Below are positions 46,619 to 57,803 of a DNA stretch of 64,000 nt, piece by piece. The stretch spans positions 13,522,926 to 13,586,925 of the forward strand of contig CM034311.1 in assembly GCA_019925795.1 (NCBI GenBank), given 5' to 3'. Position numbers and translations under genes: made by a program. The notes under the pieces are model-generated. The model did no database searches and had not been told where the DNA came from. It saw only the letters and a list, made by a program, of their open reading frames with translations. The DNA is from Dendrobium chrysotoxum (lineage: Eukaryota; Streptophyta; Magnoliopsida; Asparagales; Orchidaceae). How positions within the stretch are numbered: position 1 is the stretch's first letter; each line of letters begins with the position of its first letter.

Positions 46619-48241
46619 TTTTAAGTTTTGGGTCAAAATCTGACCCAAAACTTTTGAAATTCAATTTGCCAAAATCCAACCATCATTAAGGGCGAAGAAA
46701 ATTGTGGTATGTGAAAAATACCCCCAAGTATACAATGTCCAAATTTGAGCTCAATTGGATAACTCGATTGAGATTAATTACAAAAATTCATTTTTCAATA
46801 AGAATAAAATTTCTCCCAATCCAATGGAATAAATTTATTGAAATCAATTTTAAAATAAAATTGGGCTCAAGATGGCTCTAACGAGCCCAAGACTATTAAA
46901 TTTTGATGATAAATGGATTTTTAACAATTTTTCAAAGTTTTAGCGATTTTCTTAAGTTAAGAATCATACTATATGAACCTTTAATCATACTAGATGTCAA
47001 GATCATACAATATGATCAAAATTATATAATATGATCTTTTCTACATGTCTTTTGAGGGAAATGATGTGTTTTGAGCAAGAATCGATAGGCGATTGTTCTG
47101 TAAGAAGAGGAGATTGTATAGTATGATCTTAATTATACTGTACAATTTTTTGATCGTATTGTATGATTTTACATGATTTGAAATGAAATCACAGCCATTT
47201 AACCAAAATAGGAGAGATGAAGAGTTTTGATTTCTTCTTCTCCATGAGAATGACCAAAAATCCTAAGTAGAAGAATCTTTAGAACTCAAAATAGGGTGGA
47301 TATAATAGTTTGAAACTTTAGGAGCAGATAAAATATGAATTAAGAGGAGAAGAGTTAATTTTACATTTAAAATGCAACATACACAAACCAAATTAAATCC
47401 CAGATCTAGGAGGTAGGGTTTGAATTTTACCATGGTGGAAATGATCCTTGATGGTATGGGATGGCTACTTCTTCTCCTTGGAGCTCCAAGAATGTTTCTT
47501 CTTCAAAAAGGAGAGCTGGAGGTGGACTTGGTTTGAATGAGGAGGAATGATAGCTTTTTCTCCTATTTTTTCCTACTTCAGCCTTTCATTTCTCAAGCAA
47601 TGGCTAAGATTAGTTTGGCATCATCGTAGATGGCTGCTAAGTGGAAAGGAACCCATCTTTTGGGTGGAGAAGTTGTTGGAAAGAGAGGGGAGCCATTGGC
47701 CACTTTTCATAGAGGGGATCATTTGGGTGCCTCATTTGGTTGAGCCAAGGGTTTGGACCACTTTCTTGTGCTACTTGTAAAGCCTCCAAAAGGAGTTTAG
47801 GCTAGCTACAAGGGCTGATATGGAGGAGGTTTGAGAGTTTTTTTGCTCAAGTTGACCAAATTTGACCATGGGAGGTAATTTTGGTAATTTTGACTATGTT
47901 GAATAGTCATGGTCAAGCCTAGGATGGGCTATTTGAAGCCCCTAAGGGCCATTTGCACAAGTGTAGGAGAATTTGATTGCTTGGATGTGGAGTTTAGATT
48001 TGGGTAGAGTGTATGTGAGAGATTTATATAATTTAGGTGAGTTTACCAAGTCAATTCACCATGATTTGCCTCACATTGAGCTTGAGTTCACTCAAGGTAT
48101 AAAATGGAGTGCCCTCGAGGGATTTTGATTTTGGGTTTGATTACAATCAAGGGTTTGACTTTGGATCATGAATTTTGGAATTTGATGAATATTTTTATTT
48201 TGAGGTGATGTAGTCAACCTCATTCAAAAATGAGGTCAATA
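46619..48241 (-). mobile_element. Diverged Tat-type LTR (U3 part), minus strand
   Basis: On the minus strand it begins at 48241 with TATTGACCTCATTTTTGAAT, matching the start of the Tat LTR (TGTTGACCTCATTTTTGTAT) including the GACCTCAT/ATGAGGT inverted repeat. GGTCAA/TTGACC words near 47850-47900 also fit. Unlike the large Tat LTR it carries ATCATACNNTATGAT-like dyads (46970-47190). It is cut at 46619 by the LINE end. A perfect 13-bp hairpin (AAGTTTTGGGTCA, 46623-46653) sits at that edge. Open frames here are shadows. Confidence 0.5.
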
Positions 48242-49048
48242 ACTGCCAATGATACTTTTCTTTAATGAGGACACTATATACAATCAAATATCATCTCAAG
48301 TCTCCTAAACTAGTCCTATATTAGTTCAGACTCAATAGTGCCCTTAAATCTTAGAGGATTCAATCTAAAAATATCTGTAAGTATCAATTTACATCATCAG
48401 ATCTAATAGGGGGAATCCAGCTCTATGCCTCATCCATCAGCTGGGCTATTAGATTGGCAAAACTATGAAACTAAATTATAACCAACTATAATAGTGGTAC
48501 TCAATACAATTGCTACCTAATTGGCACTCTACCCATCTATCATATTTAAGTCTCATGGATCCATAATTACATTGAATATTCAACTAAACATACGTGCTTA
48601 TGGAAATAAATAGAAATGAATGCCCATACATACCCAACACCATTTCACTTGACTTACAAATCAAAACCTATAGCTCTATTTTATGATCAGTTCTCCCAAA
48701 ACCTCTACTGTGATACCAAAAATGGGCTCTACCACAACCTAACTTGATAAGGCCCATTGATGGAATACATCTTATTGTGCTGACTTGTAATAGGCCAAAC
48801 CCAAGATTAAAGTTTTGGGAAACTTTTCAGATTTTCTTCTTTCAATTAAACTTAAAACAAACAATAGACTACAAAGTTATTATTAACTTCCAATATATAA
48901 TAAATAACTCATCCATAAAATTTTTCTTCATTTCTAATCAAAATGTATATACAATATTTACACGACTATACAAAGCCACAGACTGAAATGCATAATAGAG
49001 CAATTTAAATAACTAGCTATAATTTCATAAAAATTAGAAAAATAAATA
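48242..49048 (-). mobile_element. Chromovirus 5' LTR end, primer site and leader, minus strand
   Basis: 48720-49048 matches 7249-7565 (CCTAACTTGATAA..GGCCCATTG, then AAACTTTTCAGATTT), the end of the chromovirus LTR. Next to it, at about 48698-48712, the minus strand reads TTTTTGGTATCACAG, a worn tRNA-iMet primer site. 48242-48697 would then be the leader and early gag of that element, where I can read no protein with confidence. At 49048 the LTR is replaced by Tat LTR sequence. Confidence 0.55.
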
Positions 49049-49049
49049 C

Positions 49050-51440
49050 ATTTTTGGAAGAAAATAAATACCACATAGATTCAGTTTGGGAACTCCTATT
49101 TTGAGATTGAATACTACATTAAGAATAACATACCATCTTGAGAGATAGACACTATATTCTATAATGGATTCAATGCCAAAATAAGGTTTTAGAAAATGTC
49201 AATTCTATATTCAAACACAATTCAAAGAAGAAAGTGTTTGAAAAGTGAAATTATTTTAAAATTTTGATTATTCCTGCAATCTGATGCAACAAGGAGAACA
49301 TTAAATCATCTCAAGAGACAAACCTAATATTTTACAAAGGATCTCAAAGTGAGAATGGGTTTTAGAAAAATTTTCATTTCTAAGATCAAATATAACAAGG
49401 AGAATAGCATATAATCTGGGGAGATAATAATTAACATTTTACAAAGGCAATTAAAAATAGAAATGGATTTAGAAAGAAGATCTATGTTCCCAAATATTTT
49501 CCCCCTATTTTATAGGAATAAAATATGAGTTATTTTAATCTAGAGTTCTAATTTTCTCATAAGAAAACTCGATTAAAGAAGCGATTTCATACCCTTTGAT
49601 TACAATTATACGACGGGGATTGAAGTGAGAATTTTATTAAATGAGAAAGCTCAATATTGAACAGTTTTTAACGGGTCAATAGAGAAAAGATAGGAGGCTC
49701 CGTATTCTAAGAAGCTTAGAGACAACCCCATCCTATCTTCTGTTAGGCTTTATAGTTTAAGAGAGAATTTATTGTTAGAGTTAAAATTTTATTAGAATGG
49801 GGGGACTATATTCCTACAGGGTGAAGATTTATGATTTTGGGTTTGCCCTAGAACCTAGAACTAAAGTGAACCACTATAGGGTAGGGATTCAAACCTAGTT
49901 TAACGATAAGCAAGATAATGAAATAGTACTTATAACTTTGACTCTTTGTAAGACAGTTTTAGGAATGTTTGACTCTTCTAGACATACTCATGCCAAGGAT
50001 GGGACTGCTAGTTACAACTCTTCCGAATCACTTTAAAAATCATGACTCAAGTCTTTATGAAAGATAGGTGGGATGTTATTTATTTAGAAATGGGACTAAC
50101 ATCTAAGAAAAATATTAAGTAGTCTCAGACCATGCATGGCAAGTTAGGCTTTTAAACTAATGCAATTAAATTTTATTTTAAATTACTTTCTATTGTAGTG
50201 CATACTAATTAACACTTATATTATAAATCAAAATATTAAATTTTTAAAAGAGGCTTAAAAATAGGCTTTATCCTAGAAGAGCATAATCCCCCTGAGTCAA
50301 AACTACACCCTCATAGGTCAGGTGATATGCTCCTACCTGTAGGCAGGGAGGTGTCTTAGAAGGAAAGAAGAAATGACATAATTTTCATGACTTTAAATGA
50401 GCTCTAGCTTACTTTCTAAATTGGTTATCTTACTATGTTATCCTTAATTTTTATTGGTTATGAGTATAATAGAATTTTATTTCCTAAGAGCCTAAGTGAC
50501 ATCCAGGAAGAAAAAAGTACATGTATGAAGAAACCTAGAAAATATAGGAGTTCTAATAGATACAAAAAGTAAACATATCATTTAAACCACTAGAGAAAAT
50601 CAAACAAAGAAAATCCAAAATCTATGTGGCAAGTGCCACATAATACAACCCAAAGTCTGTAGAAAGTATAGGTGGTTTATCTCCACCAGCAATGACCTGA
50701 ATTTCTAAACCTATAAATTATACAAGTCTTTTTACAAGATAAAATAAAGTGGTTTGTTTATTGATTTTCAAGTCTCCTATTAATGGCCATCCTCCAAAAG
50801 GACTTCCAAAAGAAAGAAATCTCATAAATGGGGAAGAGATATCTTTGTTTTTGGCTCCTTTATCCATGGATAAGGAAACCAATTTTTATAAAGACTTTAA
50901 TAAATCTTTTCATTTGAATTACATTTTAAAAAATCAAAAGACTCTAAACTCTTTGCATTGTTAGTATGAAAAAGTAATTTATAATCATTACAAAGTATCA
51001 CATGATTACTAACATCAATTGCTCATTTTTGAACAACTTGAATACATGTCATACTTTTAATAAATGAGGGCTAAAGCAATGTAAGCTCCTGCACAAAATC
51101 TAGTTAATTTAAAATTTTATTTAAAATTTAGCCCCCATATAGTCCTACATAAGCATGACAACCTGCATAAGATTGAATTAGCAAATATGAATATCCAAAT
51201 CATTCCTAACCTATGGGTAATCTAATATACCCATCACATATCATAGTACATCGACACAAAATTAATCACATCCAGCCACACCAAATAACATTACACACTC
51301 ACTAAGATGAAAATAATTTTCATACTTTATAAAAGTATAAGAAATAATATTGCCATAACATAAAGCTAGAGTTTGACAACCTAACAAATAATTCAAAGTG
51401 TGTACTAGGCTGTATGGTGTCAACCTATTAGGCTCATAAG
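49050..51440 (-). mobile_element. Tat-type LTR 3' half, minus strand
   Basis: The reverse complement follows about 26200 down to 23900 of the large Tat LTR. Landmarks: 49990-50070 matches 25500-25390 (TTTCATAAAGACTTTGACTCATG); 50280-50350 matches 25145-25060; 50625-50680 matches 24800-24730 (GTGGCACTTGCCACAT); 51380-51395 matches 23940. It is a separate, diverged copy from the one at 13625-16430. No coding sequence. Confidence 0.65.
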
Positions 51441-52029
51441 ATTAATTGTCAAATTATAATTGTGTTTAATATCCAGGGGTGGTTATAATTAAATTTTATT
51501 ATTTTAAATATTTTATTTAATTTTTAATGAATTTAAAAAAAAAATTTATTTAACCTATTAAACAATTATTTATTATTATTTTAGAAATTCATAGGAAATT
51601 ATTTCATATTTTATAAGTTTTATTTTATTTTTAATGTATTTTATTATTTATAGTTTATTTAGAGAATTTATTTAATTAAGGAATAAAATATTAATCCAAA
51701 TATTTATTTAGTTTATCATTCATTATATTTTTAGGAGTTTATATTAATTTATTTAGAATTTTTGTGATTTTTCTTGGATTTTTAATAATTTTTCCAATAT
51801 TCAGGTCATAAATTATTCAATTATTCCTTTATTATTCTTTTTCTTTACACACATACTCTCTATCTTATTCTTTTTAGATTATCCATATTCTATTATTACT
51901 GTTATTATTATTGTATTATGAATATTTGAACATAAGTTTTATAATGGGTTTTATCATAATTTACTTTGATATTTCATAATTGAATTTAAGTTGGGTTATT
52001 ATTTTATTTTTTATTTTTTTATTGTATAG
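51441..52029. other. AT-rich stretch, nothing recognised
   Basis: Very AT-rich with runs of TTTATT and AATTT. No coding or structural signal was seen. It may be decayed LTR. Confidence 0.5.
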
Positions 52030-52123
52030 GAAAAATACTTTAACATAACATAATGGAGAAAATGATTCATGTAGCCAACCCCACGTATTAGGATAACGGC
52101 TTGATGATGATGATGATGATGTT
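52030..52123 (+). mobile_element. RTE-type LINE or SINE 3' terminus
   Basis: CATGTAGCCAACCCCACGTA, then TTAGGATAACGGCTTGATG, followed by a (GAT)n tail at about 52102-52121, matches the conserved plant 3' end (catgtagccgacccca..gggataaggctt plus short-repeat tail) shared by RTE LINEs and SINEs that borrow it. Only this end is recognisable; the body upstream was not identified. Confidence 0.6.
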
Positions 52124-52551
52124 ATTATTGTATAGGGAAAATTCTTTAAACATTTTAATGTTTTTGTCATATTTTGTTATGTATAACTTATTTAATCTAA
52201 TTTTAAGAATATCATATTCAAATTCTAATTGTAATTCACCTATTCCAAAATTTCATTTAAATTAATATCATTATAATGATTAATTTAATTAGAATAAGAT
52301 TGGTTAGTTTTATTATTTGAAAGTTAGATTAAGTATATTTTGATAGAATGTTGGAATTATGATTTGAATTATATGAATAAGTATCCTTAAATATTTATAG
52401 TTTTTTTAGTGATAATATATAGTGGAATGTGACTAAGTCGAAAATAATCAATTCTAAGCGCTCCTGGAGCTAACAAAAAATGCTTCCATACAAATGATAG
52501 GTTCAAATTATAAATACAAAAGTGCAGTGATTTCTATAGGGCCCTAAGGTT
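52124..52551. other. AT-rich spacer, nothing recognised
   Basis: No coding or repeat signal apart from AT-rich simple sequence. It ends with GGAAG, the left target duplication of the solo LTR. Confidence 0.5.
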
Positions 52552-52556
52552 GGAAG

Positions 52557-54289
52557 TGTTGTAAATCAAGATCCTGAGCTCATGATTTTGATAATAACAA
52601 ATATTATTGGGCTTCTATTTTGGATAATTATTTTTGTGCACACTAACATTTTAGGTACATTGTACACCTTGCAAAAAGCTCATCTCAAGATTGGATAGAA
52701 TAGGTTTGATGTTTGTACAAAGAGTTTATATTTTATATTTATTTAATTTTATATTTCTTGAGTCAAGAGTCCTGTAAAAAGTGTACGCTAGATTAGCGTA
52801 CCATGCACACACACATTGAGGAGAAAAATTAAGTGTCATAAATTTTGTTAATATTATACAGTATGATCTATCGTACTATACAATATGCATAAAATAGTGA
52901 TTAATTAAACACTTAATTAAGAAAATTTAAATTTAAATAAATTATACTGCACGATATACATCGTATATGCTATATGTAGAAATTGAGTTTCCTATCGCCA
53001 ATAAGAAATTAGGCAATAATTTGAAATTCAAAATTTAAACTACTCGTGCTGTACAATGCCAATCATACATGATGATATTAACAAATCTTACCTAATTTAG
53101 TCCTGTAATTAGGCAATCAAATCAGAATTAATTGATTCATCATATCATACTGTATGATGACCCCCATCATATTGTACGACCTGATTTGATCCCAGGATGA
53201 TAATTAATCATCAGTGATCATACTGAATAAAAAACCTACTCAATTGAGCTAACCATACTGTATGACTCCTGATATTATACTGGACGATCAGTTCAAACTG
53301 GCCTAAACTAATCATATAGATCCTTATTTATCATATAGTACTAATATGATGAAATGAACTAATCGTATTGTATGATTTCATGCCGTATTGCATGATCAAA
53401 AGTGATAGAATTGAATTTTTAGTTTTTTTTAAGCCTAATATAAAAACTCTCTTAAGACTTTAGTAAAAAAAATTGGCTATTAAAGAGATTCAGAGAGAGA
53501 GCTTTGTGAGAGGTCTTAGAGCAGTAGAGAAGGAGAATGTGAGGTTGTGTGAGAGGGAGAAGGAGTGTGAGGGGATTCTACATGGTTGCTCCAAGCAAGC
53601 TTTCACCTTAATTCCTCTAGTGGCTTTGTTGATTTATTGGATAATTATGGGAAGAAAGACTTTAAGGCTAAAGATCATTGGGTTCTCTTCCTTCTCTTCC
53701 TTCACCAAGAGGGTGAAAAAGGATTATAAGGTACTCTACTTTACGAGGAGGTTGAGAAGGATTCCAGCACTCCGTCGCACTAGGATGGTGGAAGTGATTC
53801 TTGTAAGGGCTTCTCCGCCTTACTGTTCGGGCTAAAGGAGAGTCACTAAGAGTTTAGTGCAATACCTGTAGAGGAGAATTCCAGGGAGTAGACGTAGGTC
53901 AAGATTGACCAAACTACTATAAAATTCTTGTGTGCTTATTTCTTGTTATTTTTCTTTATGCTTTTAATTTATGTACTTTAATTTTCTGCAATTTATATTC
54001 TTTCAAATTCATGCTATGAACGTTGCGATTGTTTAGATTAATTCAATATAAAGAAAGTTAAATATCTTTTCAAGCTCATCTCTTGAGTTCTCTACTAAAC
54101 GAAAAATTGGTATATTGACTAGCTACCACATTGTTAGGTTTCTATTTAAATTCGAAGTTTTGAATTTGGTAATCAAATTTTCAAAGATATTTTTTGAAAA
54201 AAAAAATTAAAAACACCAATTAAACCCCACCCCCTCTTGGTATGTCTTGGGCAGTTCAACGAGGCTTAACACCCTCCCTTGAACTTTCA
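52557..54289 (+). mobile_element. Solo Sirevirus-type LTR with 5-bp target duplication
   Basis: The LTR starts TGTTGTAAATC and ends GAACTTTCA. It is flanked on both sides by GGAAG (52552-52556 and 54290-54294), so it is a complete LTR left by recombination between the two LTRs of one insertion. It contains the CACACACA block, a dyad field at 52850-53400 and TATAAAAA at 53439-53446. The R-U5 part (53470-54289) closely follows 55330-55925, with GAGAGAGAG, TTGCTCCAAGCAAG, GGGAGTAGACGTAGGTCAAG, CCCCCTCTTGG and GGCTTAACA blocks. It is older than the 54302 LTR and belongs to a sister family. Confidence 0.9.
52850..53410 (+). promoter_or_regulatory. Dyad array upstream of TATA box, solo LTR
   Basis: Repeated 15-base dyads of the form ATCATACTGTATGAT occur, with variants such as ATCGTATTGTATGAT and ATTATACTGGACGAT. 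About ten are readable, ending some 30 bases before TATAAAAA (53439). The central halves are usually TAC/GTA here, against TCC/GGA in the 54302 LTR. Confidence 0.7.
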
Positions 54290-54547
54290 GGAAGAGTGTA
54301 GTGTTGCAAATCTGGTTTTGATGATGACAAGTATGTCTCTATTGTATTTTGCTTGGCTAACCCGTTTCAGGCACAAAAGATCACGAGCAACTCAAGCCAA
54401 CTCAAGATCGGGTCCAAGTGTGTCTAAGTGTACTATTTCTCTTTTTTCTTGAGTCAATTGTAATGTAACTGATCTCCTAGCTAAGTAACCTTGCACACAC
54501 ACACTCAGGGGGAGAGCTTGAGTGAATTAGAATTTCTGTTCAATTTT

Positions 54548-55240
54548 TTGTTCAGATCGTCCTGGACAATAGTCACATCATCCTGGACGATCAAGTAAAA
54601 ATAGAAATCCTAATTAGGGCGACCAAGTTAAGAGGGTCTAATTAAGCCGATCGTCCTATATGATCTTTGGATCGTACCGGGCGATAAGCTCAAATCAAAA
54701 ATTCTCAGCCGCCAGATCAAGTTAGGCAAGTTTTTATTTTTAGATATTTGGTCTGATCATCCCGGATGATACATGTATCGTCCCGGACGATCTAGTACAA
54801 TCATGCCTAAATTAATCTGGTAATTAAGGAAAGCAATTTATATTTGATTGATACGATCATATCGTCCTGGACGATCGTAGGATCATCCCGGATGATCATG
54901 ATCGTCTAGTGCATTTCAGTTGTACGACCCGAACTGTGTACATGATGATTTGGGCACTTTTTGAACTAATCGTACAGGATGATATCCCGATCGTCCTGGA
55001 TGATCAAGTCATTTTTCAGTCGTCCAGCACAAGTTTCTCTGGACGACCCGAACTGTCTTCTGGATGAAATTCCTCAATTTACACTAATCATCCCGGATGA
55101 TCGCAGAATCGTATGGGACGATATGTACAACTTTTTTTACTAATCATCGAGAAGAGCCAGATCGTCCAATCTGAAGCAGCTAATTTTGAACTGATCGTAC
55201 AGGATGATATATCGATCATCCTGGATGATCTTGGCCGACC
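54548..55240 (+). promoter_or_regulatory. Array of ATCGTCC-N-GGACGAT dyads upstream of TATA
   Basis: About fourteen 15-base dyads are readable, often in pairs 15-35 bases apart: ATCGTCCTGGACGAT and ATCATCCCGGATGAT forms near 54553, 54581, 54644, 54670, 54758, 54777, 54860, 54881, 54986, 55089 and 55218, plus half-matched ATCGTACAGGATGAT forms near 54969 and 55192. The array ends about 35 bases before TATAAAAG. The 3' LTR holds the same array at 62622-63270. Confidence 0.8.
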
Positions 55241-55272
55241 AGTTGAGATTTCAGGCAAATTTTAAGCCCTCC

Positions 55273-55280
55273 TATAAAAG
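55273..55280 (+). promoter_or_regulatory. TATA box of Sirevirus LTR
   Basis: TATAAAAG follows the dyad array, about 650 bases before the LTR end. The 3' LTR has TATATAAG at the same place (63317-63324). Transcription would start some 30 bases downstream, giving a long R-U5. Confidence 0.65.
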
Positions 55281-55927
55281 ATATTTTTCTTTCAACAAGA
55301 AAAATCTTTTGCCACTTTCCTTTCCAGAGAAACCCTAGAGAGAGAGAGTTTGGGAGAGATAGAGAGAGAGGATCTTGTGAGGGGGAGTTCGTGAGGGGTT
55401 CACGAAGGTTGCTCCAAGCAAGGATCAGAGTCTTCTTCTCCGCTCGTTGTCTTTCATCGTGTCGGTGTTCTTTGGGAGACGATCGTCGGCAAGAAGATCC
55501 TAGGTTTTTTGGCTGCTTCAGGAGGAAGCAAAAGGACATTGGGTTCTCTGCCTCACCGTGTGGTGGAAAGGAGGTTCTTGTACAGGCTTCTCCACCTTAC
55601 TGTGGGAGCAAAAGGAGAGACACTTTGAGTTAGTGCAATACCCAGAGGGGAGGCTCCGGGGAGTGGACGTAGGTCAAGTTGATCGAACCACTATAAAATC
55701 CGGTGTGTTCATTCTGATTACCTTCTGCACTTTTATTTTTCTGTGATCAACTTCTTGGATGAAATTGTGGTTGATCTTTTTGTTTGATCGACTTATTTAT
55801 TTCCGCTGCAAATCATATAAAAGATTTTCATTGTTGCTGTCAAATTTTTAAATAACCAATTCACCCCCCTCTTGGTTAGCCTCGGGACTAGTTCATCAGG
55901 GCTTAACATCCCTAACGAACTATCAAG

Positions 55928-55942
55928 TGGTATCAGAGCGGG
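55928..55942 (+). other. Primer-binding site, tRNA-iMet
   Basis: TGGTATCAGAGCGGG, two bases after the LTR end, complements the 3' end of plant initiator Met tRNA. This is the usual primer of Ty1/copia elements. Confidence 0.95.
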
Positions 55943-55980
55943 ATTCAAAATTTAAGTTTAAAAACTTTTGAATTTGATCC

Positions 55981-57792
55981 ATGGCTAACTTTGGTAATCG
56001 TAATACTGCTGAAGGTTATTCAATCACACGACCGCCATTATTTGATAATATTCTTTTTGATTTTTGGAAAACTCGCATGTCCACTTTTCTTCAATCGATT
56101 AATTATCGCATGTGGATGTTAGTTAAGGATGGATACGAACCACCTTTTAGATTGATTAACAATGTGAAAATTGAACTGCCCTTTGCTGATTAGACTTTTG
56201 ATGATCGTGATTTAGCATAATTAAATGCCAAATATTTGAATTATTTTTTCTGTGCTTTAAAATCTAAGGATTACATGCGTGTCTCTACATGTACAACTAG
56301 TAAGGAAATATGGGATAGATTATGCATCATGTATGAAGGTACAACTAAAGTTAAACAGTCTAGATTAAATATTTTGCTGCATGACTATGAACTATTTCAC
56401 GTGAAACCTACTGAAACCATTTCAAAAATGTACACTAGGTTTACTCAAATTGTTACTTCTTTGCATGCCTTAGGTAGAGAACTTACAAACTACGAAAGAG
56501 TGAACAAAATTCTTAGATGTCTGCCTTCTTCATATGATGCTAAGATAACTGCAATCACTAAGGCTAAAGATTTAAATACTTACTCTATTGAAAGCTTACT
56601 TGGATCACTCATTGCTTACGAGCAACGAGTGAACCAAAGACAGCTTGATACAGGTGAGAAGAAGAAGGAGAAAACAGTGGCATTGAAGGCCAACGATAGC
56701 GATTCTTGCTCTTCCAGATCTGATAGCGATGACATGGCCTTGATCACAAGGCAATTCAAAAGATTTCTAAGGAAGAAACACAAGAACTTTCAGAAGTGGA
56801 ACAAGGTTAAGTCCAGCAAGAATGTTAAAGGTTCATCTGATACTATCTATTTTGAATCCAGGAAGCCTGGACACATTAAGGCTGATTGTCCTACACTTAA
56901 AGCTCATCCAAGCAAGGAGAAGGGTGAGGAGAAACACAAGTTCAGAAAGGATAAGAAGTGGATTCAGAAGGCGTTCTGGGCAGACTCTGCATCTGACTCC
57001 TCTGAGACAGAAGCTGAAGAGGAGGAAATAAATTTATGTCTGATGGCTGATGATCACCCTGGTCAGTCAGACCAGGAAGAGGTATATGAGATTACATACG
57101 ATTAATTACTTGAAGTATCTAAAAAAATTCATGCATCGTATAGGAAGCTTAAGAAAATCTATGCTAACCTGAAACTGGATTATTTAACTTTGTAAAAAGA
57201 GCATGATGTTTTGATTAAGGATCATTCCACTGTTGATAGCAATCACATGTCTTTACTTAATGAGTTTGATGAATTGAATAAAAAATATTTTGATATAGTT
57301 ACTCTGTATGATTCACTGAAAACCACTCATGTTGATTTAGAGAGAGCTTTTAAAGAATTAGATACCATGGCATGTGAAGTAGAAAGTAGCAATGGAGCTT
57401 TAAAATTTAAAATTATAAGTTTAAATAAGGAGAATGAATTTTTGAAAGTGAAAATCAGTGCTTTTGAGAAAAACCAAACACCTCCTACTTTTGCACAATT
57501 TTATGCACCTCCACCTTTTGTAGATTCAGATTTAAAATCATCAAAGCATGTTTTGTACAAACCTAGGAAGAGGCACTATCACTCACGTAGATTAGTTAAC
57601 CCTTTTCCTGGTGTTCGATGTTATTCATGTGGCATGTTAGGACACATTTCCCACACCTGCACTGTTCACTGTAGTACACATTGGGTGTGGAGGCCGAAAC
57701 TGCCTGTTTCACAGCACAGCACACATGCATTATATTCTTCTTTTCATAAGAAGGAACCCAAACCTGTTTGGGTTCCTAAGACTGATGTTTGA
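55981..57792 (+). pseudogene. gag: Sirevirus Gag
   Basis: The ATG at 55981 opens MANFGNRN, followed by FDFWKTRMSTFLQSI, the start of a copia Gag. The core reads IWDRLCIMYEGTTKVKQSR, then LPSSYDAKITAI and ESLLGSLIAYEQR. The first zinc knuckle (near 56855-56895) reads YFESRKPGHIKADC: both leading cysteines are lost while His and the last Cys remain. An acidic tail and a coiled-coil-like region (57211-57480) follow, then a second, intact knuckle CYSCGMLGHISHTC (Cys-x2-Cys-x4-His-x4-Cys), ending KPVWVPKT at 57792. In-frame stops at 56191 (TAG), 56218 (TAA), 57103 (TAA) and 57195 (TAA) break it. Two knuckles and the long coiled-coil extension are Sirevirus traits. Pol continues in a different frame. 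Confidence 0.9.
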
Positions 57793-57803
57793 TATTTTTG
57801 TAG

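Larger units (their letters stand above)
54302..55925 (+). mobile_element. Sirevirus 5' LTR
   Basis: It starts TGTTGCAAATCTGG and ends AACTATCA, three bases before the primer site. U3 contains the dyad array (54548-55240). TATAAAAG lies at 55273-55280, a GAGAGA tract near 55330-55375, and a leader-like stretch to the end. It lacks the expanded GAGAGAGAGTTTGG units of the 3' LTR and keeps 21 bases (near 54758-54790) that the 3' LTR has lost. Confidence 0.9.

Noticed and set aside
53473..53835. 120-codon open frame starting after the TATA box of the solo LTR
   Set aside because: Matches the non-coding R-U5 leader of the related LTRs, where the frame is not kept.
55928..55942. Part of a tRNA gene
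   Set aside because: It is the complement of a tRNA 3' end beside an LTR, with no cloverleaf around it: a primer-binding site.
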